A stretch of 64,000 bases of DNA from Lacticaseibacillus pabuli (GCF_028736235.1 NZ_CP117884.1:2418001-2482000); one strand, 5' to 3'. Shown: positions 27,962 to 38,071, counted from the stretch's first letter. Notes: generated from the letters alone by a model not told the origin. Translations and numbers: made by a program.

Positions 27962-28030
27962 CGCCGGCAACTTTGCTAGGTTAACAATTGGTACATACTC
28001 TACCAATTGTTAACCGACAAGTTGCCGGCG
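27962..28030. terminator. Long hairpin terminator
   Basis: CGCCGGCAACT (27962-27972) pairs with 28020-28030, and a perfect 15-bp inner stem joins 27979-27993 to 28001-28015. It is followed by CATTTTTC on the plus strand. Confidence 0.92.
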
Positions 28031-28071
28031 CATTTTTCATCTAAAATAGGTCAATATCGTCACACGGTTGC

Positions 28072-28278
28072 CACTGGGGCGGGTTGGCGTGCGGAGGAAA
28101 AATGGTGCTGGCGTGTCGGCTATGTTGGCCCGCTTGCGGGCCTTACATAGCGGGAAACTGAGAGACTTTGGTGAACTTTCCAAAGGCTTTCAGTTTAGCG
28201 AGAGGAGTTGGCGAAGCCAGCTCCGAAGCGTCCCCACGCCGGCACCATTTTTCCGGAGTACGCCAACCCGCCCCAGTG
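28072..28278. repeat. Three-armed palindromic element, copy 2
   Basis: A 207-bp structure with two 44-nt outer arms (28072-28115 and 28235-28278) that begin CACTGG and end CCAGTG. Inside are three hairpins: 28119-28133 with 28136-28151, 28155-28171 with 28180-28196, and 28204-28212 with 28215-28223. There is no open reading frame and no T-run. It ends 32 bp past the GH1 stop codon. The architecture equals that at 4379-4577, although the primary sequence differs. Confidence 0.85.
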
Positions 28279-28310
28279 CGCGACTGACGCCGCCGCAACT
28301 GCAACCAGAC

Positions 28311-29813
<1,503 letters not shown>

Positions 29814-29833
29814 TTACTGATTTAACGATGGTG

Positions 29834-30166
29834 CTACTTGCCTTCTTTATCAAGGCGTTTGTAGAGATCCACAATTTCTCCCGCGAGGTCACGGAAAGTA
29901 ATTGCGTTCATCATGTGGTCCTGTGAGTGAACCACCAGCAGCGTCACCTTGGCGTGCTTGCCGTTTGCTTCATCGGTGAGCATCTGGGTCTGAGAATTGT
30001 GTGCCTGAATCAGAAAGTCATTGGCTTCCTTCATCTTGGCATCAGCAGTTTCGAAGTCGCCCTCTTTAGCTGCACGAATTGCTTCAAACGCAGAGCTCTT
30101 GGCGTTCCCACCATTTACGATGAGGCCCATTACGGTCTCTAAGTCTTGTTCCTCTTCTTCAGCCAA
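29834..30166 (-). CDS. celC: PTS lactose/cellobiose-family IIA component
   Basis: 110 residues, all-helical IIA of the Lac family. It accepts phosphate from HPr on the His in LLVVHSQDHMMNA (near residue 80) and passes it to IIB. The trimer-forming helices include MGLIVNGGNAKSSAFEAIRAAKEGDFETA. TTG start behind AAGGAG. It lies 15 bp after IIB. The IIC partner is not in this operon; candidates are the two IIC genes at 34 and 41 kb. Confidence 0.95.
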   Translation of the reverse strand: MAEEEEQDLETVMGLIVNGGNAKSSAFEAIRAAKEGDFETADAKMKEANDFLIQAHNSQTQMLTDEANGKHAKVTLLVVHSQDHMMNAITFRDLAGEIVDLYKRLDKEGK

Positions 30167-30181
30167 TATCGGATACTCCTT

Positions 30182-30496
30182 TTACTTTGCGTCGATGAGG
30201 TCTAGCGCAGCCTTCAGAACGTGTTCACCGTTCATCATGCCGTAGTCCTGCATGTTGATGACATCAACTGGGATATCCATCTTAGCCTTGAGGTCCTTCT
30301 CGAGGTAACGAACCTGAGGGCCGAGCATCAATACGTCAGGGTGCTTGCTGTCCTTTTCCAAGTCAATCTGGTCAGCAGATGTTGCGAAGATTTCAGCATC
30401 AACGCCATCCGCCTCAGCGGCCTTCTGCATCTTGGAAACCAACAAACTGGTGGACATACCTGCGTTACATGCCAACATAATAGTCTTTTCAGCCAT
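30182..30496 (-). CDS. celA: PTS lactose/cellobiose-family IIB component
   Basis: 104 residues with the phosphocysteine loop IMLACNAGMSTSLLVSKM, Cys near residue 10. It carries the phosphoryl group from IIA to the sugar during IIC-mediated uptake. The alpha/beta fold continues through VLMLGPQVRYLEKDLK and VINMQDYGMMNGEHVLK. ATG at 30496 follows GGGAG. It is the first gene of the IIB-IIA-GH1 operon, preceded by a cre site and a long palindrome. Confidence 0.95.
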   Translation of the reverse strand: MAEKTIMLACNAGMSTSLLVSKMQKAAEADGVDAEIFATSADQIDLEKDSKHPDVLMLGPQVRYLEKDLKAKMDIPVDVINMQDYGMMNGEHVLKAALDLIDAK

Positions 30497-30538
30497 AATC
30501 AAAACTCCCTTTCATAGTGCACGAAACTCGTGCGTTCA

Positions 30539-30552
30539 AGTAACCGTTTTCA
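30539..30552 (-). promoter_or_regulatory. cre site for CcpA
   Basis: TGAAAACGGTTACT on the minus strand matches 13 of 14 positions of TGWAANCGNTNWCA. It lies downstream of the likely -10 of the PTS operon, a position suited to carbon catabolite repression. Confidence 0.85.
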
Positions 30553-30555
30553 TCT

Positions 30556-30580
30556 CTACGTTTATTATAATAATACGTAG
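30556..30580. promoter_or_regulatory. 25-bp palindromic operator over the PTS promoter
   Basis: CTACGT, an AT-rich centre and ACGTAG form a near-perfect palindrome containing a TATAAT -10. It lies between the PTS operon and the divergent GntR gene and is the likely operator of that regulator. Confidence 0.65.
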
Positions 30581-30747
30581 GAACAAATTTTGCAAGTGCT
30601 TACAAATATTTATTTTTGGTAAAGCGCGCTATGCCGCGTGGTTAAAGGAATACAGCGTTTATTTAATTTTTTTGGATGCGTTTGCACTAGCTAGATTCCG
30701 AATTTGTGGGTACAATTAAGGTAACAAAGACATCAGGGGGTGAAACC

Positions 30748-31455
30748 ATGTACCATGACATTGCGAACGACATTATTGCCAAAATTAATGACGGCACGTT
30801 TGACGTGAAGCTACCGACTGAGCAGGAACTCACGTCGCAGTATGAGGTGAGTCGCAATACGATTCGTCGGGCCATTGACGTTGTCTACCAGCGGGGCCTG
30901 CTGCGGCGGGTTCAGGGGTCTGGTTACTACGTCAATAATCAGCCGAGCGCATCCAAGGCGATCATGAACCTTTCGATTGGTACTGGTTTGGCGATGCATA
31001 GCCCTGACTCAAAACTGACGTCGAAAGTCGTCACCTTCGACAAAATCCGGGTGACGCACGCAGAGGCCCGGCTCATGCGGGTCGCCGATAACACAGAGAT
31101 GTGGCGGGTGGTACGCGTGCGCTACCTTGATGATGAGATTTACAACCTCGAGCATTCTTACTACCCAACGTCTGTCGTGCCCGTATTGACCGTCGATGCC
31201 GTCAACGACTCCATTTTTGAATTTCTGGATGAGACCTACGACATCCAGCCGACGAGCAGCGAAGATTACGTGAGCATCGAGGCACTCACGGCGGACCAGG
31301 CATCCCCGCTTGGTCAGCAGCCCGGCGAAAAGGTACTCGCGCTCAGCCAGTTAAACTTCTGCGGTAATGGCCTCTTCTTCAACTACTCCATTTCACAGTA
31401 CGTTTACCCCGGCATGCGGTTCTACTTCCACGCCGCCAACCTCAGCAGCAACTAA
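30748..31455 (+). CDS. GntR-family regulator with UTRA domain
   Basis: 235 residues. The winged helix has YEVSRNTIRRAIDVVYQRGLL and RRVQGSGYYVNN; the UTRA domain covers residues 80-230 (MWRVVRVRYLDDEIYNLEHSYYP, QYVYPGMRFYFHA). ATG at 30748 follows AGGGGG. An extended -10 (TGGGTACAAT, about 30711-30716) is just upstream. It is divergent from the PTS IIB-IIA-GH1 operon and is most likely its regulator, probably sensing a phosphorylated beta-glucoside. Confidence 0.93.
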   Translation: MYHDIANDIIAKINDGTFDVKLPTEQELTSQYEVSRNTIRRAIDVVYQRGLLRRVQGSGYYVNNQPSASKAIMNLSIGTGLAMHSPDSKLTSKVVTFDKIRVTHAEARLMRVADNTEMWRVVRVRYLDDEIYNLEHSYYPTSVVPVLTVDAVNDSIFEFLDETYDIQPTSSEDYVSIEALTADQASPLGQQPGEKVLALSQLNFCGNGLFFNYSISQYVYPGMRFYFHAANLSSN

Positions 31456-31461
31456 TAGCCA

Positions 31462-31503
31462 AAAATACAGCATTGCGCTCACAATCGCGCAGTGCTGTAT
31501 TTT
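31462..31503. terminator. Bidirectional terminator between converging GntR genes
   Basis: AAAATACAGCATTGCGC pairs with GCGCAGTGCTGTATTTT over 17 bp with a short loop; A and T tracts flank it on both sides. Confidence 0.95.
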
Positions 31504-32220
31504 TTAAGGCTTGATGACAATATCTGCCGTGATGGAACTGTTCTGATAAGGAAAGTGTGACGTCGAGTACTCAAAGGGTTCCCCCTCGTCGGTGTAGCTC
31601 ACCTGGGTAATTGCCAGGACGGGGTCACCAATTTCTGCACCCAATGCCTCGGCATCCTCAGTCGTCGCCTTGATGGCATAAACCTTACGATGGGAGCCGG
31701 CAATCTGCAGGTGCTTTTCTTCGCGCAGATGCTGGTATACCGAGCCTTCCAAGACCTTCTCCGTGATGGTCGCGATTTTGGTCGGCATGATGGTGTGCTC
31801 AAAGGCGTACACCCGGCCGTCAACGTAGCGCACACGCCGAATGACATAGACGGGTTCGCCGGGGCCGATGAGCAACTTTTCTTGTTCCTGCTCCGTTGGT
31901 AAGCGCGCGTCTAGGCCGAGCACCTTACTGGTCACCTTGCGCCCAGAGTAAGTGACGGTTGTCCCGAACGGCTTATCAATAGAAGCCTCGAGATCCCTTT
32001 CCTTAAGTTTATAGTCCTTGCGCAGGAAGGTTCCCGCGCCCCGCTTGGTATACACAACGCCTTCCGTCACGAGGGCTTGGATGGCCTTGCGAATCGTCAT
32101 GCGGGTCGTGCTAAACTCACGGGCGAGCTGTTCCTGATCCGGCAGTAAATCCCCCGGCTGGTACTTGCCACTCGTAAATGTCTTTTTTAAACTGTTGGAA
32201 ATCTCTTCGTATTTATACAT
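31504..32220 (-). CDS. GntR-family regulator with UTRA domain (beta-glucoside type)
   Basis: 238 residues. MYKYEEISNSLKKTFTSG and FSTTRMTIRKAIQALVTEGVVYTKRGAGTFL form the winged helix; residues 80-235 are UTRA (PVYVIRRVRYVDGRVYAFEHTIMP, EPFEYSTSHFPYQN). It resembles the BglR/LicT-independent GntR repressors next to GH1 genes in lactobacilli. It is divergent from the second GH1 gene. ATGTATATAC boxes occur twice in the shared intergenic region and once upstream of the second IIC gene, and are probable operators. Confidence 0.92.
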   Translation of the reverse strand: MYKYEEISNSLKKTFTSGKYQPGDLLPDQEQLAREFSTTRMTIRKAIQALVTEGVVYTKRGAGTFLRKDYKLKERDLEASIDKPFGTTVTYSGRKVTSKVLGLDARLPTEQEQEKLLIGPGEPVYVIRRVRYVDGRVYAFEHTIMPTKIATITEKVLEGSVYQHLREEKHLQIAGSHRKVYAIKATTEDAEALGAEIGDPVLAITQVSYTDEGEPFEYSTSHFPYQNSSITADIVIKP

Positions 32221-32320
32221 GGGTCTGCTCCTCGCCGCCGCAACGACGGTTGTATCGTCTTGTTTCTTCTATGAGTTATTTTACGCCACTCATTGGTAAT
32301 AGCCAAGCCAGATTTTATAA

Positions 32321-32377
32321 ATGTATATACTTTATTGTTAATAGTGCTTTACAACAAGTCAAAATTTGCCGTATACT
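32321..32377 (+). promoter_or_regulatory. Operator/promoter copy 1 (upstream of candidate RNA)
   Basis: ATGTATATAC at 32321-32330 is followed 17 bp later by TTTACA (32348-32353) and, after 18 bp, TATACT (32372-32377). The layout repeats almost exactly at 32629-32683. Confidence 0.7.
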
Positions 32378-32383
32378 ACAACT

Positions 32384-32615
32384 GAATTAAGTTCGTTACC
32401 CTTGCTCGACGTTGCGCGGCCCGCAACGAAGGGCTATCTGCGTGCCGACTTAACTCAACGTTTCTCACTGCACCGTCAGCATCTCTACAGAATCCTTGAT
32501 CGTTCGACATGCAGACTCAGAATCGTTCGCACCGCCCATTGACGACACACTGCCCTAGCTTAACGTCGTCATCAGCATAGCAAACGCCCCAACCGCAATC
32601 GATTGGGGCGTTTTT
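32384..32615 (+). ncRNA. Candidate small RNA in the GntR-GH1 intergenic region
   Basis: A predicted transcript of about 230 nt from a strong promoter to a strong terminator. It contains a CGTTGCG/CGCAACG hairpin near the 5' end and no convincing reading frame with a ribosome binding site. It lies between two copies of the same operator/promoter. It may be an sRNA, or a relic of a duplication. No known RNA class was recognised. Confidence 0.45.
32582..32613 (+). terminator. Terminator of the candidate small RNA
   Basis: A perfect 11-bp stem AAACGCCCCAA/TTGGGGCGTTT with TTTTT following, over 100 bp before the GH1 start codon. Confidence 0.92.
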
Positions 32616-32628
32616 GCCGCACTAATAT

Positions 32629-32683
32629 ATGTATATACTTTTTAATTAAAAGACTTTACTAAAACGGATGAACGTGCCATACT
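32629..32683 (+). promoter_or_regulatory. Operator/promoter copy 2 (drives GH1 gene)
   Basis: ATGTATATAC at 32629-32638, then 16 bp, TTTACT (32655-32660), 17 bp, CATACT (32678-32683). It lies 37 bp before the GH1 start codon and duplicates copy 1. Confidence 0.75.
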
Positions 32684-32719
32684 GTAACCGGATACATTCA
32701 TTCTAAGGAGGTTACGCAT

Positions 32720-34093
32720 ATGGCGCAAGCATTACCAACAGGATTTTTATGGGGCAACTCCACATCGAGCATGCAAACGGAGGGTGCTACCAATGAGGGC
32801 GGCAAGGGTAAGTCCGTCTACGACCTGCTGCCCAAGACCAAGGACAGTGTCGATTGGTCAGTCGCCATTGACGATTACCACCGCTACGACGAGGACATTC
32901 AGCTCATGGCGGATCAGGGAATGAACTGCTACCGGTTCCAGATTTCATGGAGTCGTGTCTGTCCAGACGGTGATGGCCACTTCAACGAAGCCGGCATCAA
33001 GTTCTACAGCGACCTCATCGACAAGCTGATTGCAAAGGGCATCACCCCGATGATTTGCCTCTACCACTTTGACATGCCACTGGCGCTGGCTGAGAAGTAC
33101 AACGGATTTCTCAGCCGTCACGTGGTCGACGCCTTCATCCGTTACGCCAAGGAAATGATCGATCAGTTTGGCGACCGGGTGCCGTACTGGATCACGTTTA
33201 ACGAGCAGAACCTCTACTCGACCAGTCAGGCCTTCCGCATTGCCGGTTACCTCAAGGGCGACGAGACGGACGCCGAACTGGTGGTCATCTCCCACCACGT
33301 CATGGTGGCGCACGCTGAGGTTGCCAACTACCTGCACGACCACACGCAGGCCAAGATTGGTGGCATGCTGGCTTATAGTGAAATTTACCCGGCAACGTCC
33401 AATCCGCGCGACGTCCTGTACGCCCGGCGCATTGACGAGTTCTTGAACCGGAACCTCCTCGACCTCTTCACGTTTGGTCGTTACTCCACCGAGTACGAAA
33501 CCTACGTCCGCAATCACCACTATGACATGGATCGGACCGGGCTCGACATGGCGGCATTCCACAAACTCAAGAGTGATTTCATTGCGTTCAGTTACTACCG
33601 GACGGCCCAGATTAACAGCAGTAAAGTGCCAATCAACACGATGCCTAACCGCTACTTGGATTACGGCCAAGAAGAAATTCCGGGTCTTCCGACTAACGAA
33701 TGGGGCTGGAACGTGGACCCACTCGGCTTCCGCGACATTTTGACCAAAACCTTTAACGAATATCAGCTGCCAATGTTCCCAATCGAGAACGGGATTGGTG
33801 TGCGCGAAGTCTACGATGGCCACGAAATCGCGGATGACTACCGCATCGCTTACCACCGCGAGCACATCCGGGCCATGGAGGATGCCATCTACGAAGACGG
33901 CGTGATTGTCCTCGGTTACCTCGGCTGGGGCCTCATCGATATTCCAAGCTCGAGCGGCAACATGGACAAGCGTTACGGGATGGTTTACGTCAACCGCACC
34001 AACGACGACGAACGGGACATGAAGCGTATTCCGAAGAAGTCGTACGGCTGGTTTAAACGGGTCATTGCCAGCAACGGGGCAACCCTTGATTAA
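32720..34093 (+). CDS. Glycoside hydrolase family 1 (beta-glucosidase/6-phospho-beta-glucosidase)
   Basis: 457 residues. The acid/base Glu is in YWITFNEQNLYS and the nucleophile Glu in FPIENGIGVRE. The start FLWGNSTSSMQTEGA departs from the usual FLWGGAxAAxQxEGA, and the sequence is clearly divergent from the GH1 at 28 kb. A late KRYGMVYVNR and KKSYGWFKRVI ending fits phospho-beta-glucosidases. ATG follows AAGGAGG. It is divergent from a GntR regulator and close to a PTS IIC gene, so it probably acts on sugars imported by that PTS. Substrate is not determined. Confidence 0.92.
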   Translation: MAQALPTGFLWGNSTSSMQTEGATNEGGKGKSVYDLLPKTKDSVDWSVAIDDYHRYDEDIQLMADQGMNCYRFQISWSRVCPDGDGHFNEAGIKFYSDLIDKLIAKGITPMICLYHFDMPLALAEKYNGFLSRHVVDAFIRYAKEMIDQFGDRVPYWITFNEQNLYSTSQAFRIAGYLKGDETDAELVVISHHVMVAHAEVANYLHDHTQAKIGGMLAYSEIYPATSNPRDVLYARRIDEFLNRNLLDLFTFGRYSTEYETYVRNHHYDMDRTGLDMAAFHKLKSDFIAFSYYRTAQINSSKVPINTMPNRYLDYGQEEIPGLPTNEWGWNVDPLGFRDILTKTFNEYQLPMFPIENGIGVREVYDGHEIADDYRIAYHREHIRAMEDAIYEDGVIVLGYLGWGLIDIPSSSGNMDKRYGMVYVNRTNDDERDMKRIPKKSYGWFKRVIASNGATLD

Positions 34094-34106
34094 TTAGTTA
34101 GTAAAT

Positions 34107-34148
34107 AACAGGCTAGGCGGCCGGCATGGTCGTCTAGCCTGTTTTTGT
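34107..34148 (+). terminator. Terminator of the second GH1 gene
   Basis: AACAGGCTAG pairs with CTAGCCTGTT, followed by TTTTGTG. Confidence 0.92.
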
Positions 34149-34164
34149 GTCCAAGAAATTCAAA

Positions 34165-34193
34165 GAACCACCCGTCGCAATGACGAGTGGCTC
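34165..34193 (-). terminator. Terminator of PTS IIC copy 1
   Basis: GAGCCACTCGTC pairs with GACGGGTGGTTC on the minus strand; the trailing T-run is weak. Confidence 0.8.
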
Positions 34194-34211
34194 TCAGTGG
34201 TTTAGTTTGAA

Positions 34212-35528
34212 TTACTTCGTTTCCTTGTCCGCAGCCATCTGACGTGCAGCGACTGTATCGTTCAGCTTGACGAATGGCATGTAGAACAGAATGCCAAGAA
34301 CGACGACAATCAGCTGAATGACTGGTGCGCGCCAGTCACCACCTGTTCCCAAGAATGAGTTCAGGAACAGCGGTGTCGTCCATGGCACTTGAATGACCAT
34401 TGGCTTCATCCAACCCAGGACGGTCGCCAGCCAGCCGATGAACAGGCCTAAACTTGGCATCAGCATGAATGGCACAATCAGCGACACGTTGTACACGATT
34501 GGGTAACCAAAGATGACAGGTTCGTTGATGTTGAAAATGCCAGGTACCAACGCGAACTTCGACACGTTACGTGCAGCAGAGTTTCGGCTGACGATGAAGG
34601 TCGCCGCAATCAGACAGAGCGTTGCACCAGAGCCACCCATTTCGGCGAAGGACTGGAGCAATGTCACGTTCATCAGGTTAGGAATGGCGTGACCCGCGTT
34701 GTACGCAGCGGTGTTCTGGAGAATGTTAACCAGCAAGAGGGGTTCCAGGATAGAACTGTAAATGACAGAGTAGTGAATCCCGAACAACCAGAGCAGGTTG
34801 GCCAGTGAGTAGATGATCAGGGTACCGACGATGCCGGTCCCAATCCCGCGTAGTGGCTCCTGAATGAACTTGGTGATAATTGAAATCAGGTTCATGCCGG
34901 TCGTGTCGAATAGCAAGGTGGACACAACACCGAAGATGGCCAGGACCAGGATAACTGGAATCAACACGTTAAAGGAATCACCGACTGCAGGTGGTACCTG
35001 ATCGCCCAAGTTAACCTGCAGGGCCTTGATGTTGGACAGCTTGATGAAGACCTCAGTGGCAACCAGGCCGACAATGATTCCGGCGAACATGCCGCTGGTC
35101 CCCATGTTGTCATAGGTCAAAGCGCCCATGACGTTGATAGGTTTGGTAGCACCGACTGGAATCGCCGCCACCGTGTTCGGCATCATGACGACCAGTGTGG
35201 CCATGGATACCATCGCGGCAGCAAGTGGCTTGCCAAACTTGCGGTTCTTGGCAAGGAAGTAGCCGATCATCGTGGCGATGAGCAAACTAGAAATGTTCAG
35301 TGTCCCGTTGGAAAGGACTAACCCCCAATACTGCACCTGCGTGAGCGTCTTGCCCTTGAACAACCACTTGAACACAGTGTTGTTCAGTAATGTCGCCAGC
35401 CCTGCAAGAATGTAGAGTGGCATGATGGTTGCGAACGCGTCACGTAGCGAACGCAAATGAATTTCGTTACCGATTTTAACGGCAACTTTGACGAACCCTT
35501 GGCCGAATTTGGTATCTTCTAAAGCCAT
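34212..35528 (-). CDS. celB: PTS cellobiose-type IIC transporter (copy 1)
   Basis: 438 residues, about ten membrane segments, the sugar-translocating subunit of a Lac/cellobiose-type PTS. Signatures are IMPLYILAGLATLLNN, VPPAVGDSFNVLIPV, GIHYSVIYSSILEPLL, MGGSGATLCL, and FNINEPVIFGYPIVYN with the conserved NEP motif. The ATG at 35528 follows AAGGAG and begins MALEDTKFGQGF, identical to copy 2. It lacks IIA/IIB partners next to it; those at 30 kb could serve. A cre-like site lies upstream. Nearly identical to the gene at 40758. Confidence 0.95.
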   Translation of the reverse strand: MALEDTKFGQGFVKVAVKIGNEIHLRSLRDAFATIMPLYILAGLATLLNNTVFKWLFKGKTLTQVQYWGLVLSNGTLNISSLLIATMIGYFLAKNRKFGKPLAAAMVSMATLVVMMPNTVAAIPVGATKPINVMGALTYDNMGTSGMFAGIIVGLVATEVFIKLSNIKALQVNLGDQVPPAVGDSFNVLIPVILVLAIFGVVSTLLFDTTGMNLISIITKFIQEPLRGIGTGIVGTLIIYSLANLLWLFGIHYSVIYSSILEPLLLVNILQNTAAYNAGHAIPNLMNVTLLQSFAEMGGSGATLCLIAATFIVSRNSAARNVSKFALVPGIFNINEPVIFGYPIVYNVSLIVPFMLMPSLGLFIGWLATVLGWMKPMVIQVPWTTPLFLNSFLGTGGDWRAPVIQLIVVVLGILFYMPFVKLNDTVAARQMAADKETK

Positions 35529-35672
35529 GGTCAACAACTCCTTTGAATGTATTCGCGTGCGCCCCGTCCTAGGCCGTTCAACAATATCAATTCGAATAAT
35601 TTCAGTAGTGAATCCGAGACGAAGCACACACGGCAGTGGCCTGATTGTCACTGACTAAAAATGCCGCGATTT

Positions 35673-35686
35673 AGAAACCGCTGTCA
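35673..35686 (-). promoter_or_regulatory. cre-like site upstream of IIC copy 1
   Basis: TGACAGCGGTTTCT matches 12 of 14 cre positions. It follows a TATACT -10 at about 35702-35707, so it would block transcription when bound by CcpA. Confidence 0.7.
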
Positions 35687-35769
35687 TTCCTTACAAACGA
35701 GTATACACTACATTGGCCTAGTCCAATAACACAAATCGTTACACATAAAATTCGTTTTTGCATTAAAAA

Positions 35770-35798
35770 AGTCATCCGGCCCATAAGGTCAGATGACT
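35770..35798 (-). terminator. Terminator of the DUF262 gene
   Basis: AGTCATC/GATGACT stem with an inner TGACC/GGCCG pairing and TTTTTTAATG on the minus strand. Confidence 0.85.
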
Positions 35799-35871
35799 AG
35801 TTTGTGTTTAAATCACAGGAAAAACATTGGTCTAATTTTATATCGCAGACATCCTGGTTCCATTAGTCCTC

Positions 35872-37345
35872 TTATTTTGACCAAACAAGCGTTGCATCGC
35901 GTTTCCATTCGTCCTGACGACGATTAATTTCCTCCGTCGTCATTTTTCCTAGAAGTGAGGCAAATTTCTCAGTCCCCTTAAACTTAGCATTGGCGACAAC
36001 ACGTTTTTTGCTCTCAAAATTCTTTTTAGCAGATTGATGTTCCTTCTTTGTAATCAGGAGTTTGTTCCCCAGGCGATCAGGATTTTCCACATTCTGATTA
36101 ATTTTAATGACTCGAACATCATCAAGCTCAATCTTGGATGTGTCCTCAGGGTATGCTAACTCGGACAGAACATATTTTGCGGCTTTTTCAGTCTTAATTT
36201 CCGCAAACTCTATGGAATTCATGAATTGCTCATCCTCAACCATTTCCATAGCAATCAGATGATTAATTTCGTCCACGGTTGAAATTTCGTCGCTATATAG
36301 TTTTCGAGCAATATTGGCAAATGACTTTTCAAACTTATTGGCTACCAATCCACCAATTGTGAAGTTGCGAATTGTGAAACTAATAATCTTGTGAGTAACC
36401 TTAACAAGGTCAGCCTCACTGAAGACATCACCTTTATCAATCATGACAAGAATAAGTGGATAGTAGGTCTTCGCACTCAGCAAGTTGAGAATTTTAAAAT
36501 TTTCAACCAGCTGCGGATTCGAAAAAAGTGATTCATTTTTAACATCATCAATGGGGGCAAAATAATCAGCTAGATTATCAAGACTACGAAGGAAGCTGAT
36601 TGCTTGGCTACGATTCGTAATAGAACGGTTAAGAGCGCGATAAAGCTTCTTTTCAGTTGCAAACTCGTGGGTTCCATTCCAGTATGCCCGAATTAGTCTG
36701 GTTGCCTTGCTCGACTTATAATCTAAGGGCTCCATCATTCCATCCCAAGAATGTTGCACTGTATCATCGCCGTCTGCCATACGAAATAGATGGTTTTTCA
36801 ATAGATCAGAACTTTCCAAATCACGGCCACGAGCATTGAGTGTTTCGAAGATAATGAAGGCACTTGCTTCATCCTCGGTTGATATCTTCATGATGAACAT
36901 ATGCTTCAAAAACATTGTACGAAGCTGCTCCAAATAGTCCAAGCGCTGTGCATCAATTTTTAATTCCTTCACCTTGCCCGTGACTTTTGAAGAAAGAAAC
37001 TTGTATGCCTTAACAAAGTTTTGTTCAGAGTCTGTGTGTGCCTTATCTTTGACCAAATCAAACTGATTTGGAACTTGAATAAGGTCCCTGAAATATTTTG
37101 CGCTTTGAATTGATTGTGTCAGAACATAATTGCCCTTACCCTTAATCAAATCCTGTTGAATGTCGTCAGCACGCACTTCCGCCTTTGGACTATTTAATTT
37201 TCTGAATTCATCTCGTAATACTGCCAAAAAAATAGTGGCCGTAGTGACACGTTGCTGACCGTCAACGATGTACTCCTGCCCATCTTGCATGTTAGTTACT
37301 ACTTGGCCAAGAAAGTGATCCGCTTCTTTGTCCTCTATCACTTCA
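35872..37345 (-). pseudogene. DUF262/GmrSD-like protein, 3' part, split by transposon
   Basis: The C-terminal 490 or so residues of a DUF262-domain protein whose first 46 codons lie at 40365-40504. The ParB-like nuclease signature VDGQQRVTTATIFL is here; the YQRGYAW motif is on the other fragment. The C-terminus NKLLITKKEHQSAKKNFESKK resembles the end of a DUF1524 domain but lacks its HNH residues. Such proteins include GmrSD-type modification-dependent nucleases and phage-defence proteins. Base composition is more AT-rich than neighbours, suggesting transfer. Translation could restart internally at GTG near 37341, so loss of function is likely but not certain. Confidence 0.9.
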
Positions 37346-37437
37346 TGTCGACACGCACTTTATACCAACCCGATTTCAAGCAAAAGCGGCAAATAATTCC
37401 AGACACGGGCAGCCGGCCCGCCGGAATTATTTGCCGC
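37346..37437. repeat. Left end of the transposon
   Basis: TGTCG terminus at 37346 plus two inverted copies of a 15-bp site, GCGGCAAATAATTCC at 37386-37400 and its complement at 37423-37437. These are likely transposase-binding sites. Confidence 0.8.
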
Positions 37438-37540
37438 TCTTTATATGCACATTAATCCAGCAATTGAGGATACAAAAAGAGGAGCCCCTCCCGTATACTG
37501 TTTAACGACCAAGAAAAACAGACAAAAGGAAACTCCATAC

Positions 37541-38071
37541 TTGAATCATACAGGACAAACACGAAAAAGCAAAGTAACCAAATCCCTTCAGCAACAGTAC
37601 GATCAGTTCGTGCTTGATATTCTCACGGATATCGCCTGCCCACATTGTCAAAACTCGTCTGGCTTGACTCAGCATGGCCGGTATCGCCGCCATTTATACT
37701 ACGTTGGCGGCTTTCGAGGCATTATTGAAGTCATGCGACTACATTGTCACGCCTGCACGAAAACCTTTGTACTTCTTCCTCCAGGCATTGTACCGTACAA
37801 GCGCTACGTGCTTGCCTCGATTCTTCAGGCTGTACATGCGGCAGCGGCCAAGTCTGTTTACTATGCCGAGTATAGCCTTGATCTTTCTGCCAGGCTGATT
37901 CGCAGATGGTGTGCGCACTACAGTCAGTGGCACAAAATGCTCTGTCAGACTCACAACATCAGTCTGCGTCAGGAGGCGAAAGTCGCCGCAATCGCATATT
38001 CACAGCTGCGCCCGAGTCGGCGGCTAATGCAAGTTATTTCAGCTTGGACCCCAGCGTTCCACGCGCTTTAA
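37541..38071 (+). CDS. DUF6431 zinc-binding protein of the transposon
   Basis: About 176 residues from a TTG at 37541 behind AAAAGGA; a longer frame from 37445 starts upstream of a TATACT -10 and is less likely. Residues include a CPHC pair (IACPHCQNSSGL) and LHCHACTKTF, forming a probable zinc finger, followed by GGFRGIIEVMRLHCHACTKT and PPGIVPYKRYV, typical of DUF6431. The C-terminal half has a helix-turn-helix-like stretch (DLSARLIRRWCAHYSQWHKML). Proteins of this family travel with DDE/ATPase elements and may help recognise ends or target. Confidence 0.8.
   Translation: MNHTGQTRKSKVTKSLQQQYDQFVLDILTDIACPHCQNSSGLTQHGRYRRHLYYVGGFRGIIEVMRLHCHACTKTFVLLPPGIVPYKRYVLASILQAVHAAAAKSVYYAEYSLDLSARLIRRWCAHYSQWHKMLCQTHNISLRQEAKVAAIAYSQLRPSRRLMQVISAWTPAFHAL

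Noticed and set aside
32945..33865. A 306-codon minus-strand frame opposite the second GH1 gene
   Set aside because: The plus-strand frame has complete GH1 catalytic motifs and a ribosome binding site; the antisense frame is Val/His-rich with no family similarity.
37386..37437. A CRISPR-like repeat at the left end of the transposon
   Set aside because: Only two inverted copies with a GC-rich spacer; they match sites at the right end of the element and are better read as transposase-binding sites.
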